NCBI RefSeq assembly: GCF_000308055.1
Contig: NZ_CAGY01000005.1
Coordinates: 241,639 to 305,638 of the forward strand
Reading direction: 5' to 3'
DNA length: 64,000 bases
From: Actinomyces sp. ph3
GTDB taxonomy: Bacteria; Actinomycetota; Actinomycetes; Actinomycetales; Actinomycetaceae
In this document: positions 44,929 to 53,002 of the stretch, piece by piece
Layout of the letters: each line of letters begins with the position of its first letter
Position numbering within the stretch: the stretch's first letter is position 1
The notes under the pieces: generated by a model
Seen by the model: only the letters and a program-made list of their open reading frames with translations
Databases searched by the model: none
What the model was told of the DNA's origin: nothing
Position numbers and translations under genes: made by a program

Positions 44929-46446
44929 ATGAGTGAGAAGGTACTAAATCCCTCATCGGCTGGCGTTGAAGATGGCGCCATGCCGAGGGGTGTTGATGCC
45001 AGTCTTTTCAATGACGATCTTGCTCCAGCAAAAAGTCGTGACTGGAGTTTCTACTCGCTGTTCGCGATGTGGATGTCAGATATTCACTCGATTGGTGGAT
45101 ATACATTTGCGGCGGGTCTTTTTGCGCTTGGACTCAGCGCTGCACTCGTGTTTGCAGGATTGTCAGTTGGAATTGTTATTGTTTTCCTTCTAATGAACCT
45201 CGTGGGATATGCGGGTCAAAAAACTGGCTTGTGCTATCCGGTGCTGGCACGTATTTCATTCGGCGTTTATGGGTCGAATCTTCCTGCCTTGACACGTGGC
45301 TTCGTTGCCATCTGCTGGTATGGGATTCAAACTTGGCTTGCATCCAAGGCTGTGATTGTTCTTGTTGGTTCAATCAATAAGTCGTGGATCGACTGGGGAC
45401 ACACAATGTTCCTTGGTGAGAGCATTCTCGGCTGGGTTGCATTCGTCTTGATGTGGACGCTTCAACTGCTCCTGCTTCGTAACGGCATGGAAACGATCCG
45501 TAAATTCCAGGACTTTGCCGGGCCTGCGGTTTGGGTCGTCATGTTTGTTCTGACGATTTATGTACTCTACAAGGCAGGTTGGAGCATCTCGCTCACGGTT
45601 CCTTCGAAGCCTGCTGAATGGGGAATGCTGCATGCGTTCCTTGCAGCCATTGCCTTGACAGTCGCTTATTTTTCAACGCTCTTGTTGAATTTCTGCGATT
45701 TCGCGCGTTTTTCTCCAAGCAAGAAGGCCGTTTTCCAGGCAAATATGTGGGGACTTCCTGTTAACTTCATCCTCTTCTCGGTTGTCTCAGTCCTGGTAAC
45801 TGCAGGTTCGTTCCAGATTTACGGTGAGTATGTTTACGATCCTGTCGAAATGGTTTCGCGTATTAATCACCCGATTGCCGCGGCCCTAGGCGCAATCACC
45901 TTCTCGGTCGCAACATTGGGAATTAACGTCGTTGCCAACTTTGTTTCCCCGGCATACGACCTGGCAAATGCATGGCCGTCGAAGATCAACTTCGTTCGTG
46001 GTGGCTTGATCTCCGCGGTGATTGCTCTAGTTATCACGCCTTGGAACCTGTTCAACAGCCCTGTGATGATCAATATCTTCCTTGCGGCTTTCGGTGCAGT
46101 CCTCGGTCCGCTTTTTGGAATCATCATTGCGGATTACTACCTCTTGCGAAAGCAGCATGTCCAGGTGTCAGAGCTCTTCAAGGTTAACGGGATGCACGCT
46201 TTTACCAAGGGCTGGAACATGCGTGCGGTCTGGGTGTTTATTGCTACCTCGATCCCCACAATTTTGATTGCGGTTCTGCAGATCGATTTCTGCCGCTTCC
46301 TCAGTCCATTCTCATGGTTTATCGGAGCAGGGCTTGCCTTCGCATGTCACTACCTGGTCTCCAAGAATGACCCCTACGTCATCAATGCAGTGAAGCAAGC
46401 GATGACGGTTGACCTTGATGCCGATCGCGATGCGATTGCCCGATAG
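44929..46446 (+). CDS. NCS1-family permease (allantoin/hydantoin/nucleobase type)
   Basis: A 505-residue carrier with about twelve helices. The substrate region CWYGIQTWLAS lines up with the Trp and Gln that stack on hydantoin in Mhp1 (W117, Q121), and the NFCDFARF segment with the sodium and substrate site of helix 6. NCS1 carriers move allantoin, hydantoins, uracil, cytosine or thiamine; the neighbourhood points to a ureide. ATG 44929 has GTAGGAAAG upstream. The stop at 46446 is 13 bases before the allantoinase start, so it is co-transcribed with the catabolic genes. It is a paralogue of the permease at 55214. Confidence 0.92.
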   Translation: MSEKVLNPSSAGVEDGAMPRGVDASLFNDDLAPAKSRDWSFYSLFAMWMSDIHSIGGYTFAAGLFALGLSAALVFAGLSVGIVIVFLLMNLVGYAGQKTGLCYPVLARISFGVYGSNLPALTRGFVAICWYGIQTWLASKAVIVLVGSINKSWIDWGHTMFLGESILGWVAFVLMWTLQLLLLRNGMETIRKFQDFAGPAVWVVMFVLTIYVLYKAGWSISLTVPSKPAEWGMLHAFLAAIALTVAYFSTLLLNFCDFARFSPSKKAVFQANMWGLPVNFILFSVVSVLVTAGSFQIYGEYVYDPVEMVSRINHPIAAALGAITFSVATLGINVVANFVSPAYDLANAWPSKINFVRGGLISAVIALVITPWNLFNSPVMINIFLAAFGAVLGPLFGIIIADYYLLRKQHVQVSELFKVNGMHAFTKGWNMRAVWVFIATSIPTILIAVLQIDFCRFLSPFSWFIGAGLAFACHYLVSKNDPYVINAVKQAMTVDLDADRDAIAR

Positions 46447-46459
46447 AAAGCTGAAAGAC

Positions 46460-47800
46460 ATGGAAACTCAAAAAGTAGACCTTGTTATTAGAGCAAAGCG
46501 GACCGTCTTCCCTGATGGAATTCGTCCTTGTGCAGTGCGCGTTAGCGATGGGGTTATCGATGGAATCGATGAGTTCGATGCTCCGGTTAATGCAGTGAAA
46601 GAAATTATCGTTCCGGACGATCAAGTGTTGATGCCAGGGCTCGTGGACTCGCATGTTCATATTAACGAGCCAGGCCGGACAGAATGGGAAGGCTATGAGA
46701 GTGCGACTCGCGCCGCACTCGCCGGTGGAATTACAACGGTTCTCGACATGCCTCTTAACTCGAATCCTCCGACGACAACCCTTGAAAACCTCAATGTAAA
46801 GCGAGTTGCAGCAGAAGGGCAGCTCTCTGTTGACGTTGGTTTCTGGGGTGGCGCGGTTCCGGGGAATGTTCCTGATCTGGAAACTCTTTGGGAACACGGA
46901 GTTTATGGGTTTAAATGCTTCACAGCTCATTCCGGTATTGATGAGTATGGATATCTGACCTACGAGCAGATCAAGGAGACGCTCGAGGAAATTGCACGCC
47001 TTGATGCAGTCCTTATCGTGCATGCTGAGGACTCAGAAATCCTCGCGCAGGCACCCCAGATTGGTGGACAAAAGTACCAGGATTACTTGAACTCGCGTCC
47101 GCGGAGTGCTGAGAACACTGCTATCCATAACCTGTTGGAACTGGCTAAAGAGACGGGCGCTCGCGTGCATATCTTGCACCTGTCCAGTTCAGAGGCTATT
47201 GACGATATTAAACGTGCTAAGGCCGAAGGAGTGCGAGTCACTGTTGAGACGTGTCCTCACTATCTGACCTTTGCGTCTGAGGAAGTTCCAGACGGTGCAA
47301 CCCAGTACAAGTGTGCGCCTCCGATTCGTGAGGATGAAAATCGCAAGAAGCTGTGGCAGGGACTCATCGATGGCACGATCGACCATATCGCTTCTGACCA
47401 CTCTCCATGTACTGCAGATCTGAAGCACCTTGAGATCGGTGACTTTGCACAGGCATGGGGCGGTGTTTCATCCGTTCAGCTTGGCTTCTCTGCCATTTGG
47501 ACAGCTGGCAAGCAGTTTGATATCGAGCTTCAGGATATTGCTCGTTGGTTCGCTGCAAATCCTGCCCGGAACTTCGGCATTGCTCACAAGGGTGAAATCG
47601 CGGTCGGGAACGATGCTGACTTTGCCATCATTGCGCCAGACGAGACCTTCACCGTGAAGGTTGCTGAACTGGAGCATAAGAACAAGATTTCTCCCTACGA
47701 CGGTCGGGAGATGCGCGGAGTTGTGAAGCAAACAATCCTGCGCGGAAACACAGAGCTGACTAGGGATTCAAAAGTGGGAACGGAATTGTTCCACGCCTAA
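46460..47800 (+). CDS. allB: Allantoinase-type cyclic amidohydrolase
   Basis: A 446-residue metal-dependent hydrolase that opens a five-membered ureide ring, allantoin to allantoate in the type enzyme. Ligands: HVHINEP (His65, His67), carbamylated Lys in GFKCFTAHSG, His in VHAED and HILHLSS, Asp in ASDHSPC. The DMPLNSNPPTT block is a strong allantoinase mark against dihydropyrimidinase or dihydroorotase. One oddity: GFKCF is followed by TAHSGIDEYGY where AllB usually has L and a Pro-containing segment, which may alter the substrate. ATG 46460 has GAAAG 4 bases upstream; a longer start at 46409 would overlap the permease. Confidence 0.9.
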   Translation: METQKVDLVIRAKRTVFPDGIRPCAVRVSDGVIDGIDEFDAPVNAVKEIIVPDDQVLMPGLVDSHVHINEPGRTEWEGYESATRAALAGGITTVLDMPLNSNPPTTTLENLNVKRVAAEGQLSVDVGFWGGAVPGNVPDLETLWEHGVYGFKCFTAHSGIDEYGYLTYEQIKETLEEIARLDAVLIVHAEDSEILAQAPQIGGQKYQDYLNSRPRSAENTAIHNLLELAKETGARVHILHLSSSEAIDDIKRAKAEGVRVTVETCPHYLTFASEEVPDGATQYKCAPPIREDENRKKLWQGLIDGTIDHIASDHSPCTADLKHLEIGDFAQAWGGVSSVQLGFSAIWTAGKQFDIELQDIARWFAANPARNFGIAHKGEIAVGNDADFAIIAPDETFTVKVAELEHKNKISPYDGREMRGVVKQTILRGNTELTRDSKVGTELFHA

Positions 47801-47847
47801 GGGCGCTCTTCATTCAATAGAAAACACTAAGTAACACAGGAGTTATT

Positions 47848-48843
47848 GTGTCTGAACACATGCGCTCAATGCGCGAACTGATCGATGCCGTTGACCACGC
47901 TGGCAAGAACTTCATTTCGATCAACGATCTCTCGAACGAACAGCTCTACAACCTGTTCGAACTTGGTAAGGCCCTTGAGCTGTTTAACCGCTCGAAGATC
48001 GACCTATTTGATGACAAGATGCTCGCGCTGATGTTCTTTCAGCCGTCAACGCGTACCCGTATGAGCTTCCAGACCGCTATGGAGCGTATGGGTGGCCACG
48101 TCATTGTTGAGGCAAATCCGAAAGTCACCTCTTCGGTGGCGAAGGAAGAGTCGATTGAAGATACGATGCGCTGCATTTCGCAGTACGCCAATTTGATCGT
48201 TCTCCGCCACTACGACGAAGAGGAAGCTCGTCGAGGAGCCGAGTCCGCAGAATGCCCCGTGATTAACGGTGGTTGGGGCCACTGGGAACACCCCACCCAG
48301 GCGCTTCTCGACCTCTACACGCTGTGGCGTCGTTTTGGTCGTATCGAGGGCTTGAATGTTGCAGTCGTCTCGCCTGACATGGTTGAAGCACGAACCGGCC
48401 ACTCGATGGCTTACGGGCTTGCCCGTCTGGGTGCAAATGTCTCTATCGCCTCTGATTCCGATCGCCGTACTCCTTCTGAGGTGACCGACCGTATTCGCAA
48501 TGAATTTAACGTCGAATTGAATGAGGAATTCGATTTCGAACAGGATTCCTTCAACGAATTTGTCCGTAAGCAGGACCTGATCTACCTGCCGGGTTGCTCT
48601 GCTCCTGCTGGCGCCAAGGCAGAAGAGTTCAAGACCTTGATGGATCGCTACTTCGTCCGCTACGACACCCTCAAGGATGAGGCAGAAAAGGGTCACATGA
48701 TCTACGTGACGCACACCCTGCCGCGTCGTAAGGGCGAGATGGATTTGCGTATTGATAACACTCCTCATCAGTTGCACTTCCGCGCAATTTTGCAGTCGGT
48801 TTCCATCCGTATGGCTCTGCTTGCATCCATCCTGGGCAACTGA
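47848..48843 (+). CDS. ATCase/OTCase-family carbamoyltransferase of unknown acceptor
   Basis: A 331-residue transcarbamoylase. The carbamoyl-phosphate site is complete: FFQPSTRTRMSF, SVAKEESIEDT (Lys of the 80s loop), VLRHYDE, HPTQALLDLYT and an Arg in ARTGHSMAYG. Overall it is nearest the ATCase catalytic chain (THTLPRRKGEMD, IRMALLASILG). But the TRVQKER loop that holds aspartate in ATCase is replaced by LPGCSAPAGAKAEEF, and the OTCase HCLP motif is absent. So the acceptor is neither aspartate nor ornithine. In this operon a ureido acid, for instance from allantoate, is a fair guess, with the reaction running toward carbamoyl phosphate. GTG 47848 has AGGAG 5-6 bases upstream. Confidence 0.88.
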   Translation: MSEHMRSMRELIDAVDHAGKNFISINDLSNEQLYNLFELGKALELFNRSKIDLFDDKMLALMFFQPSTRTRMSFQTAMERMGGHVIVEANPKVTSSVAKEESIEDTMRCISQYANLIVLRHYDEEEARRGAESAECPVINGGWGHWEHPTQALLDLYTLWRRFGRIEGLNVAVVSPDMVEARTGHSMAYGLARLGANVSIASDSDRRTPSEVTDRIRNEFNVELNEEFDFEQDSFNEFVRKQDLIYLPGCSAPAGAKAEEFKTLMDRYFVRYDTLKDEAEKGHMIYVTHTLPRRKGEMDLRIDNTPHQLHFRAILQSVSIRMALLASILGN

Positions 48844-48875
48844 TTACAGACAGAACAATAAGAAAGGAAAAACAA

Positions 48876-49295
48876 ATGCTGCTCGAAATTACCGCCGGTG
48901 GATACACCTTCAAGGCGCGCTATGAAGAAGAAGCTGCGCCTAAGACCGTTGAAGCGTTCAAGAAGCATCTTCTTGGCCTAACCTCAAAGATCATTCATGT
49001 CCGTTGGTCTGGCCAGGCCGGATGGATTCCTTTTGGCGATCTTGATCTTGGTATTAAGCCTGAGAACGGAACCTGCTACCCGCACCCCGGCGAGCTCGTG
49101 ATCTACCCCGGTGGTGTATCTGAGACCGAGCTGCTTCTTGCATACGGATACGTCAACTTCGCCTCGAAGGCGGGGCAGCTGGCTGGCAACCACTTCGCGA
49201 CGATCATCGAAGGCAACGAGAACCTTGCTGCCTTGGGCGAAAAGTTCCTTTGGGAAGGTGCTCAAGAGATTTCGTTCCGCGAAATTGATGAGTAA
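48876..49295 (+). CDS. DUF3830 family protein
   Basis: A 139-residue protein of the cyclophilin-like DUF3830 family. KARYEEEAAPKTVEAFKKHL at the N-terminus and HVRWSGQAGWIPF in the middle are the usual family blocks, followed by NGTCYPHPGELVIYPG and NHFATIIEG. Function is unestablished. In this operon it sits between a carbamoyltransferase and a split transketolase; a small-molecule-binding or catalytic role in ureide or glycolaldehyde metabolism is possible (inference). ATG 48876 has AGAAAGGA 7 bases upstream. Confidence 0.85.
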   Translation: MLLEITAGGYTFKARYEEEAAPKTVEAFKKHLLGLTSKIIHVRWSGQAGWIPFGDLDLGIKPENGTCYPHPGELVIYPGGVSETELLLAYGYVNFASKAGQLAGNHFATIIEGNENLAALGEKFLWEGAQEISFREIDE

Positions 49296-49311
49296 GCACG
49301 CATGACACTCA

Positions 49312-49349
49312 GGGTGTCCTGGCGAGATGGTGATCTCGCCAGGACACCC
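49312..49349 (+). terminator. Perfect 17-bp hairpin inside the catabolic operon
   Basis: GGGTGTCCTGGCGAGAT pairs fully with ATCTCGCCAGGACACCC around GGTG. It lies between DUF3830 (stop 49295) and the transketolase start (49372), without a T-run. It could be a partial terminator, or an RNA-stabilising stem that sets the ratio of upstream to downstream genes. Confidence 0.65.
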
Positions 49350-49371
49350 ACAGAAGAAGAAAGGATATGCA

Positions 49372-50190
49372 TTGAAACAGGAAGAAATTGAGAGCCTCGA
49401 GCAGACTGCTCTCGAGTGCCGTCGCGATATTGTGCGAATGGTGCACCATGCGGGAAGCGGCCATCCGGCTGGTTCTCTTTCCGCCATCGATGTGTTGGTG
49501 GTTCTGTACATGAAATACATGCGTGTACGTACTAACGAACCTCACTGGCATGGCCGTGACATGTTCTTTCTTTCAAAAGGACACTGCACTCCCGCCTACT
49601 ATGCCGCGATGAGCGCGCGCGGGTTCTTCCCTCGCGAAGAGCTTATGACATTCCGAGACATGCACACTCGTCTCCAAGGGCACCCCTCGAATCTTCACCT
49701 TGACTGTGTTGATGCGTCTTCGGGCTCTCTGGGGCAGGGGCTCTCTGTTGCAAATGGTGCAGCACTGGCCGCTAAGCATGACGGGATGGATTCGCGTTAC
49801 TACGTCATGCTTGGTGATGGAGAAATTCAAGAAGGTCAAGTTTGGGAGGCTGCGATGTCAGCTGCAGCCTTCGGCCTTGATAACGTCTGTGCAATTCTTG
49901 ATTACAACAAGATCCAACTTGATGGTCCTGTCAATGAGGTTTTGTCTATTGGCGATGTCCGTGCAAAGTGGGAAGCCTTCGGCTGGAACGCCATCGAAAT
50001 CAATGGGCACGATATCGCAGCGATTGATGCTGCTTTCGAAAGTGCAATGCGGTTTAAGGGGAAGCCGAGCATCATTATTGCCCACACGATCAAAGGTAAG
50101 GGTGTGTCCTTCATGGAAAAAACCGCAAAGTTCCACGGCCTCGCTCCGACGGATGAAGAACTTGCACAAGCTCTGGAGGAATTGAAGTGA
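49372..50190 (+). CDS. Transketolase, N-terminal subunit
   Basis: A 272-residue ThDP-binding half of a split transketolase. GHPAGSLSAIDVLVVLY and LSKGHCTPAYYA open the domain, SGSLGQGLSVANG is the substrate/ThDP region and GDGEIQEGQVWEA through DYNKIQLDG is the ThDP-Mg motif. It works only with the C-terminal subunit that overlaps it by 4 bases. Such split pairs transfer two-carbon units between sugar phosphates or small aldehydes. Start: TTG 49372 is chosen for AAAGGA 6 bases upstream and the normal N-terminus KQEEIESLE; the open frame upstream runs through the hairpin. Confidence 0.9.
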   Translation: MKQEEIESLEQTALECRRDIVRMVHHAGSGHPAGSLSAIDVLVVLYMKYMRVRTNEPHWHGRDMFFLSKGHCTPAYYAAMSARGFFPREELMTFRDMHTRLQGHPSNLHLDCVDASSGSLGQGLSVANGAALAAKHDGMDSRYYVMLGDGEIQEGQVWEAAMSAAAFGLDNVCAILDYNKIQLDGPVNEVLSIGDVRAKWEAFGWNAIEINGHDIAAIDAAFESAMRFKGKPSIIIAHTIKGKGVSFMEKTAKFHGLAPTDEELAQALEELK

Positions 50191-51125
50191 CGACTACTAC
50201 CGAACCGCGTGAAGGCTATGCGCGAGCGCTTATTGAACTGGGACATCAGCATGATGATGTTTTTGTTCTTGATGCCGATTGTGCGAAGTCGAATTACACG
50301 AATCGATTCCGCGACGAGTTTCCGGACAGATTCTTCAATATGGGAATTGCCGAGTGCGACATCGTTGGAACTGCTGCGGGCATGGCCGCGCTTGGGAAGG
50401 TCCCATTTGCCAATGCATATGCCAACTTCCTCACTGGACGCGGATATGACCAAGTTCGTATTTCGGTCGCATACTCCGGTAGGAATGTGAAAATTGTTGG
50501 TCACAATGCCGGAACTTCCGCAGCCCAAGAAGGCGCAACGCACCTTCCTCTTGAAGATATTGGACTGATGCGTGCAATTCCCGACATGACGGTGATTGTT
50601 CCAGCAGACTCGTGTGAGATGGAAAAAGCAGTGCGTGCTGCATACGAGTTCGACGGCCCTGTATATCTGCGTGTTGGGAAGCTGAAGGTCCCGGACGTGA
50701 CGACCGTTGATACTCCGTTTGAAATTGGTAAAGCAATTCGCTTCCGTGAAGGCAGCGACGTCACGCTGATCTCAACGGGCAATATGCTTTTTGAAACTCT
50801 CAAGGCAGCCGAGATCCTTGCGGAAAAGGGTGTTTCTGCTGAGGTTCTTCACATGCACACGGTAAAGCCGATCGATTCGGATGCAATTGCCGAATCCGCA
50901 AGGAAGACCGGCGCAGTTGTCACAGTTGAAGAGCATTCGATTCTGAACGGCTTGGGATCGGCTGTCGCCGAAACCCTGTGCGAAGAATGTCCAGTCCCAC
51001 TGCGACGGGTTGGTACAAAAGACGTATTTGGCCTGTCTGGAACCATGGACGAACTCATGGATTACTTCGGACTTCGAGCGGAACCCATCGCTGCAACCGC
51101 TTTGGAAGCAATCCAGGCAAAGTAA
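50187..51125 (+). CDS. Transketolase, C-terminal subunit
   Basis: A 312-residue partner of the preceding subunit. The Pyr-like domain has FFNMGIAECDIVGTAAGMA, with the catalytic Glu in AECD, and GHNAGTSAAQEGATH; the C-terminal domain has VTVEEHSILNGLGSAVAE. GTG 50187 overlaps the N-subunit stop (GTGA), so the two are made in equal amounts. In the ureide operon it may join glycolaldehyde or hydroxypyruvate units to pentose metabolism (inference). The next gene follows after 25 bases. Confidence 0.9.
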   Translation: MTTTTEPREGYARALIELGHQHDDVFVLDADCAKSNYTNRFRDEFPDRFFNMGIAECDIVGTAAGMAALGKVPFANAYANFLTGRGYDQVRISVAYSGRNVKIVGHNAGTSAAQEGATHLPLEDIGLMRAIPDMTVIVPADSCEMEKAVRAAYEFDGPVYLRVGKLKVPDVTTVDTPFEIGKAIRFREGSDVTLISTGNMLFETLKAAEILAEKGVSAEVLHMHTVKPIDSDAIAESARKTGAVVTVEEHSILNGLGSAVAETLCEECPVPLRRVGTKDVFGLSGTMDELMDYFGLRAEPIAATALEAIQAK

Positions 51126-51150
51126 CCACAAACTCGGAAAGAAGATCAAA

Positions 51151-52074
51151 ATGAAACAGTCGTTACATGACTACATGCGTGTTGGCATTGTCCACTTTAT
51201 GGCGTACCCGTTCGCGATGTCCGGTGAGGGACCGATCGCGGATTCTGTTGCCAAGATTGTGTGTGATGAATTCTTCGAGTCAATCGAAGTCACCCATGTT
51301 GATGTTCCTGATGAACATGAACGAGTGAAGAACCTTCTCAAGACCTCGGGTGTTCGTGTTGGTTTTGGCGCACAACCATTTATTTTGCGCGGCAAGCTTG
51401 ACCTGAATTCTCCCGACCCAGAGAAGCGTCAGCAGGCAATTGATGTACTTAAGGGAGCAGTTGATCAGGCCTACGCATTCGGTGCTCGTAAGTTTGGTTT
51501 CCTCTCTGGTCCGCGCCCTCAGGCGAAGGAACAGCAGGAAAAGGCTCTTGAACTCCTCGCCGAATCAATCACTGAGATTGGCCGTTACGCCCAGTCAAAG
51601 GGCGACCTGATGCTGTCGCTCGAGACTTTTGACGACTCCACAGACAAGCGTGCGCTTATCGGTTCAAACCGACTTGCAGTCGAACTTGCACAGGAGATTC
51701 GAAAGTCGGTCCCCAGTTTCGGTTTGATGATCGATCTTTCGCATCTGCCGATGCAGACCGAGACCATCCATGAAGCACTTCATGTGTCTGCGGACTACAT
51801 CAACCATGCGCATATCGGAACATGTGTGATCAATGATCCGGCGGATCCGGCATTTGGCGATAAGCATCCCTATTTTGGACACCCAAAGGGCGAGTGCAAG
51901 GTTCCTGAGGTCCGCGAATTCCTACGTGGTCTGTTGGAAAACGGTTACCTGGTTGAAGACGCTGCCGATCGAAACATCGTTGCTTTTGAAGTCCAACCGC
52001 TGGGCGAGCAGACTTCTGAAGCCGTTATTGCTGATGCGAAGCGTACTTTGCGCGAGGCTTGGCGCACCCTCTGA
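51151..52074 (+). CDS. Sugar isomerase/epimerase-like TIM barrel (Hyi/xylose isomerase family)
   Basis: A 307-residue AP-endonuclease-2-type barrel. Likely metal ligands are Glu in SLETFDD, Asp in MIDLSHLP, His in NHAHIGTC and Glu in AFEVQPLG. Relatives include hydroxypyruvate isomerase, OtnI and tagatose epimerases. Given reductase and glyoxylate carboligase just downstream, hydroxypyruvate isomerase is a reasonable guess, but sequence marks of Hyi proper are not decisive and a ureide- or tetronate-specific isomerase is possible. ATG 51151 follows GGAAAGAAG by 7 bases; an in-frame start at 51010 lies inside the transketolase gene. Confidence 0.85.
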   Translation: MKQSLHDYMRVGIVHFMAYPFAMSGEGPIADSVAKIVCDEFFESIEVTHVDVPDEHERVKNLLKTSGVRVGFGAQPFILRGKLDLNSPDPEKRQQAIDVLKGAVDQAYAFGARKFGFLSGPRPQAKEQQEKALELLAESITEIGRYAQSKGDLMLSLETFDDSTDKRALIGSNRLAVELAQEIRKSVPSFGLMIDLSHLPMQTETIHEALHVSADYINHAHIGTCVINDPADPAFGDKHPYFGHPKGECKVPEVREFLRGLLENGYLVEDAADRNIVAFEVQPLGEQTSEAVIADAKRTLREAWRTL

Positions 52075-52118
52075 GTGACGAAGAGAAAATGGAGGGAATG
52101 ATGGGCGCAGGGAACCGC

Positions 52119-53000
52119 ATGACGGTAGGCTTTGTCGGCATTGGCACTATGGGGTTGCCAATGGCAATTAACCTGCTTCGTGGTGGATATTCCGTTAAAG
52201 GATATTCTCGTGTTCCTGAAAGAAGTGAACGCTTTGGAGAGGCTGGCGGTACAGTTTGCTCCTCCGTTGAAGAAGTTCTTTCGGACGTCGATGTCGTTAT
52301 CACGATGGTGCCAAACGGTAGCGTTGTCAACGATATCGTGACGCGTTATAAGCACCGCATCACTCCCTCCACCCTCTTCATTGACATGTCAACCACTTCT
52401 CCGGCAGATGCGCGTGCTGCTGCGGAGCAGCTAGCAGAAGTAGGAGTGGATTTCTTGGATGCGCCGGTGTCTGGCGGACTTGCCGGCGCATCCGAGGGGA
52501 CATTGTCCATCATGGTCGGAGGCCATGAAAGCGTCCTTGAAAAAGCGCGGGGAGTCCTTGCGCTTCTCGGGCGCTCAATTACTTACATGGGACCGGTAGG
52601 TTCCGGCCAGGTGACCAAGGCGGCCAACCAACTCATTGTCGGTGGAACTCTGGCATTGGTAGCGGAAGCCACTGTTCTACTGAAGAAGAGCGGAGTTGAC
52701 CCAGCGACTGCACTCTCCGCTCTTAGAGGTGGGCTAGCTGGCTCACGAATCCTTGATCTGAAAGGACCGCAGATGATCGAGCGCGAATTCGCGCCGACCT
52801 TCGCAGCGGGACTCCACCTAAAAGATATGGATATCGCCATGGCAGTGGGACATGAAGCGCAATGTGCACTTCCCGTAACCGCATGCGTATTGCAGCTGTT
52901 TGAAGCGGTTTGTGCATGCGGATTCGCGGAGCAGGATCACTCGGCCATCATCAAAATCATCGAAACACTTAGTGGAATTGAAGTCGAACGGAGAAACTAA
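52119..53000 (+). CDS. garR: 2-hydroxy-3-oxopropionate (tartronate semialdehyde) reductase-like dehydrogenase
   Basis: A 293-residue beta-hydroxyacid dehydrogenase. The Rossmann motif is [14 protein letters not shown]; the substrate motif [24 protein letters not shown] and the catalytic Lys in [13 protein letters not shown] are typical. GarR reduces tartronate semialdehyde to glycerate; the related LtnD oxidises tetronates, so the exact substrate is open. Directly upstream of gcl (2 bases), which makes tartronate semialdehyde, GarR function is the better choice. Start: ATG 52119 begins the usual [12 protein letters not shown] 52098 or 52101 would add six or seven residues. Confidence 0.88.
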   Translation: MTVGFVGIGTMGLPMAINLLRGGYSVKGYSRVPERSERFGEAGGTVCSSVEEVLSDVDVVITMVPNGSVVNDIVTRYKHRITPSTLFIDMSTTSPADARAAAEQLAEVGVDFLDAPVSGGLAGASEGTLSIMVGGHESVLEKARGVLALLGRSITYMGPVGSGQVTKAANQLIVGGTLALVAEATVLLKKSGVDPATALSALRGGLAGSRILDLKGPQMIEREFAPTFAAGLHLKDMDIAMAVGHEAQCALPVTACVLQLFEAVCACGFAEQDHSAIIKIIETLSGIEVERRN

Positions 53001-53002
53001 CC

